A stretch of 49,213 nt of DNA from an uncultured Roseobacter sp. (GTDB lineage: Bacteria; Pseudomonadota; Alphaproteobacteria; Rhodobacterales; Rhodobacteraceae), in the NCBI RefSeq assembly GCF_947495025.1, contig NZ_CANLXG010000008.1:1-49213 (forward strand). Direction: 5' to 3'. Shown in pieces: positions 46,358 to 49,213 of this stretch (the first letter of the stretch is position 1; each line of letters opens with the position of its first letter). The translations under genes were made by a program, and so were the position numbers. Below the pieces are notes generated by a model. It was given only the letters and a program-made list of their open reading frames with translations. It was not told the origin of the DNA and did no database searches.

Positions 46358-48921
46358 GGTTGTTTCCTCTGTTCGACGCGCGCTGTGCTGTTTCTGTCGC
46401 CGGTGACATCCTGATGGGTAACAATGACCTGAACCGGCCCGATGCCATTGCGTGTCTGTGCGGCGGCCTTTACGGCTTTTCTGAACTCTTTTTTGAAGCC
46501 GAAATCTGTCCATATTTCCGGCGATTCCGCCTGAACGATCATGCACAGAGATGTAGGCTTTTTCATCCATGCCCTGATCCTGTTGACGGCCTCACGGAGC
46601 GCCAGCCGTTTTTCGTCTTCCCATGCTATGACCTGCGGGATCCTGATCGTCAGCCGGTAGATTTCACCTGTCAGTTCGGGCAGATCGAAAAGATCGCAGG
46701 GCGGATGGTCGCGCTGTGGCCTGGCCTGAGCGTCGCTGTCCGTTTCGCACAGCGCCGTCAGAATGCCGCGGACCGCAGCGGCGTCCAGCCTGCGCAGGTT
46801 TGTCTCATCCAGCAGCCGCCGGTTGTCACCTTCGAGCTTTTTGCTTTTGTTGTACCGGTCGACCCGGAGCTTTTCCGCCCGTGCGGCATCAAAAAGGTCG
46901 CGGTAGGGTCTGAAATCCGGATGAAGCCGCAGCGCGTTGCTGCGCTCATTTTCCCTGGCCGCCGACCAGCCGCGCAAAGCCCGCTCGACCATCCAGCGCC
47001 GGTGTTCTGCCTCGGACACCTGGCCCAGACGTGTGTCCGGACCAAGCTCTGACAGTGCCTCTCCGGTAAAAATCCCGGAAACATATTCGTTCTGGAGACG
47101 TGGCAGAGCACCGGCGTACCGCCCCGGCCAGTCAAATCCCAGTTCCCACAGTCTCAGCGCGGCATGATGGGCAGAAGACAGATTGGACAGACGGCCCTCA
47201 TCACTCAGAAACGCCCAGTCGCTTTTGTACTTCTGTCTTTCCAGATCGAAAGCCCGGGCAAAGGCGGCATGCTGCGCGGGGTCGGCGAGGCCCGCGTCCT
47301 CACCCCAGGGAGGTGGCCCGTATTTCTGCATCAGATCCTTCAGGCCCGACTTTTCGAGGTTCTCGCGGGTAGTGACCTGGTATTCAGCGTGAATCCTGCG
47401 GGCCAGTGCCGGCAGTCTGTCATCAAAGAAACTCAGGGAGGGAACGACGTCCTGCATCCCACCGAAGGGCGCAACCAGATGTACCGGATCATCCTGTCCG
47501 ATCAGTGTGCCGCCCGGCGCGCGCACATTGCCCTGCCACTGTCGCGGGTAGACCGGGCAGGGCGCGCGTTTGCCTGACAGCATTTCGCGTTCGAGCTGCA
47601 TGGCGAGCGCCATGTTGGTGGCATCATCCGTACAACAGATGACCCAGGCGGTGACGGCCACATCCCTTTGCCAGACGTCCTCAGCCGCCTCATCGGGCGG
47701 GTTGTCCCGGTCGTCTGGCCAATGTCTGGTACAGACCTCTTCCGCGCGGGCGCTCAGAAACACGAGTTCCGGGCGGTCCTGTTCGGGGATTGTGGTATCA
47801 AAGATATGTGGCATCGCCGAGCGGAACCGCTCGCGGCAGCCATCCCTGTCCCTGTCAATAACGGTGATCAGTGGACGGCCGAGCCGGCTGCAGCACCCGT
47901 GCATCATCGCTTCGCGGGCGATCGCCATGCCAAGATCACCCCCGCCGACAACCACAACATGCAGTCTTGGTTTTTCCCCTGGTGCAGCGTCCGCCAGCGC
48001 GGCGCGTTCGGCCAGCCATGTGCGTGCAAAAAACTGCTTTGCCGTTTCCTCACGGATTGCAAAGCCGGTGAACTGTCGTTCCCGTTCCAGGCCTGCTTCG
48101 CGCGTCATCTGAAGCTGATGATGCATTTCGGTACTGGTAAAATGCGCGAATACCATCTCTTCCGGGGCGGCAAGGCGGAAAAAACCGAGCATCCAGGCGG
48201 CTGCCTTTGACAGGCTGCCTGCATCCTTCTGCGCCGTATTTTCGAGGGTTCGGATGACCTTTGTACGCATTTTCCGTGTTCTGTTGCGGGCATGAACCCC
48301 GGCGATCCTGCTGCCGACCTGTTGCGCCAGTTCGAGGGTCAGGCTGTCGTCACCGCAGGCGATGACCACCTTTTTCGCGCGGTGAATGAGCAGCCCCCGG
48401 AAAGCCTGTTCGTCGCGGGCATCCCGTTCGACAAGAATGATCCGGTACTTTGCTGCGAAACTTTCCGCGGCCTGGTCAAAGGTCCGTGCCAGGATTGTCA
48501 GCGGCCTGCCGTCGGCGGCAAGGTCGCGGGCAATCTCTTCGTTCAGCGCGCCATGGCCGATCAGGATGTGCCGGTTCTGTGCCCGGAACGTGGCCTGTGA
48601 CCAGATCTTCAGCCGGTTCCAGGGATGTGCAAACAGCAGCCGCACGACCGCCAGAGCCAGCAGGAAAGCTGCCAGAATCCGTGCAAAACCCAGGGCACCG
48701 TTCGGGGGATCGCAGGCGTTGTCGTATGCAAGCGCAAAGAACTGAACGGATTTGTAGAATGCATCGCCCAGCCGTAAGCCGGTGTCGCAGTTCAGATAGC
48801 CCCAGGTTCCGGTGACGACGACAACCACAGCGCCGATCGGGCCAAAGAAGCGGAAGAAAAAGTTGGTGGCCCTTCGGACCGCAATGCCCCAGCGGTCGCT
48901 CGTCGGTAAATACCTGTGCAT
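46354..48921 (-). CDS. Two-TM channel-like protein with tandem Rossmann (RCK-like) and RyR domains
   Basis: This 855-residue protein has two membrane helices (about 26-43 and 78-97) with a pore-loop-like segment between (DAFYKSVQFFALAYDNACDPP) and no canonical potassium filter. Rossmann motifs: HILIGHGALNEEIARDL (about 118) and VVVVGGGDLGMAIARE (about 317). A RyR domain has AEHRRWMVERALRGW (W643) and LRLHPDFRPYRDL. The C-terminal 150 residues (IYRLTIRIPQVIAWEDEKRL) are not recognised. The overall plan parallels the 775-residue protein, but identity is low, so they are likely two different subunits of one complex. First gene of the operon; its stop overlaps the next start by GTGA. Confidence 0.75.
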   Translation of the reverse strand: MHRYLPTSDRWGIAVRRATNFFFRFFGPIGAVVVVVTGTWGYLNCDTGLRLGDAFYKSVQFFALAYDNACDPPNGALGFARILAAFLLALAVVRLLFAHPWNRLKIWSQATFRAQNRHILIGHGALNEEIARDLAADGRPLTILARTFDQAAESFAAKYRIILVERDARDEQAFRGLLIHRAKKVVIACGDDSLTLELAQQVGSRIAGVHARNRTRKMRTKVIRTLENTAQKDAGSLSKAAAWMLGFFRLAAPEEMVFAHFTSTEMHHQLQMTREAGLERERQFTGFAIREETAKQFFARTWLAERAALADAAPGEKPRLHVVVVGGGDLGMAIAREAMMHGCCSRLGRPLITVIDRDRDGCRERFRSAMPHIFDTTIPEQDRPELVFLSARAEEVCTRHWPDDRDNPPDEAAEDVWQRDVAVTAWVICCTDDATNMALAMQLEREMLSGKRAPCPVYPRQWQGNVRAPGGTLIGQDDPVHLVAPFGGMQDVVPSLSFFDDRLPALARRIHAEYQVTTRENLEKSGLKDLMQKYGPPPWGEDAGLADPAQHAAFARAFDLERQKYKSDWAFLSDEGRLSNLSSAHHAALRLWELGFDWPGRYAGALPRLQNEYVSGIFTGEALSELGPDTRLGQVSEAEHRRWMVERALRGWSAARENERSNALRLHPDFRPYRDLFDAARAEKLRVDRYNKSKKLEGDNRRLLDETNLRRLDAAAVRGILTALCETDSDAQARPQRDHPPCDLFDLPELTGEIYRLTIRIPQVIAWEDEKRLALREAVNRIRAWMKKPTSLCMIVQAESPEIWTDFGFKKEFRKAVKAAAQTRNGIGPVQVIVTHQDVTGDRNSTARVEQRKQP

Positions 48922-49136
48922 TAAATCACTGTCTGTAATATCTGTTCTGGCCCCGGCAAACCCCCGGAGCGGTGACCCTGTTGTGCAGTGAACAACAACT
49001 ATTCTTTTTCGCCCAGCTTTTTCTGACAGGACTGGCCGGAGGTGCCCGAATGTCTGCGGCCAGTGTGGGCATGCGCATTCACGGTCCGGGCAATCAGGCT
49101 GGTGATTGCGGGGAATGACCAGCCTGCAACAGCAAT
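48922..49136. other. Leader region of the channel/patatin operon
   Basis: Non-coding sequence up to the circle junction, continuing into 1-284. TGTTGT (48979-48984) and ACAACA (48992-48997) form a six-base inverted repeat. The ribosome site of the channel gene is poor. A possible minus-strand promoter lies beyond the junction at 46-18. Confidence 0.35.
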
Positions 49137-49213
49137 TTTATTTACATAATCCCTATTATTGGTTCAGGTTGTGCCGCTGCAAAGCCGGTCAGAGCCTGTC
49201 CCGGCCGCGTTAT
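49137..49213. repeat. Terminal direct repeat, right copy (circular overlap)
   Basis: Identical to positions 1-77. Represents the same molecule read twice across the point where the circle was opened. Confidence 0.95.

Overview
The window is very probably a complete circular plasmid of about 49,136 bp. Its last 77 bases (49137-49213) repeat its first 77 exactly, as expected when a circular contig is written out with an assembly overlap. Protein families, GC-rich codon use, the rep-parA-parB block and the general-stress-response genes all point to an alphaproteobacterium, most likely Rhodobacterales (Roseobacter group). I saw no rRNA, tRNA, CRISPR array, transposase, relaxase or type IV secretion channel genes.

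Layout. (a) 285-6862: two TetR-regulated metabolic blocks: an NTF2-like protein, an aminotransferase and an ornithine-cyclodeaminase-family enzyme, then a Tat-exported metallo-beta-lactamase-fold hydrolase, a quinone-oxidoreductase-type dehydrogenase and a second TetR. (b) 7211-9409: a monomeric NADP isocitrate dehydrogenase. (c) 9664-14157: a 1,497-residue STAND NTPase with ankyrin-like repeats and an unusual C-terminal domain, followed by an AAA/DUF4143 protein. (d) 15614-18998: a full general stress response core (phyR, divergent nepR-ecfG-histidine kinase). (e) 19042-26146 and 30056-39947: envelope and stress genes (entericidin-like lipoprotein, DUF883/DUF3618/holin-like set, phospholipase D, AI-2E transporter family, PLDc_N peptide, Crp/Fnr regulator, CreA, ClpP-like periplasmic protein, MscS channel, ExoD, PRC-barrel, STAS, DUF2254). 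Many have a GGAAC-N16/17-CGTT type EcfG promoter just upstream; I located seven exact matches and several near matches, so the plasmid carries both the sigma factor and a regulon for it. (f) 26371-29720: parB, parA, replication initiator, palindromic candidate parS sites, a candidate antisense RNA and a probable origin region. (g) 39965-48921: a minus-strand cluster that I consider the main novelty.

The cluster in (g) encodes, in transcription order, a two-TM channel-like protein with two Rossmann domains and a RyR domain; a 209-residue protein; a soluble VirD4/TraG-like ATPase; a patatin phospholipase with intact catalytic residues; a second two-TM/Rossmann/RyR protein with a SLOG-like C-terminus; and a small HEAT-like protein. 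The 209-residue protein is clearly homologous to the C-terminus of the STAND NTPase in (c), which lies about 10 kb away across the circle junction. I infer that the STAND sensor and the membrane/lipase cluster belong to one uncharacterised system, plausibly a nucleotide-signalled membrane-disrupting defence or abortive-infection system. That function is inference; domain identities are from reading the translations without database searches.
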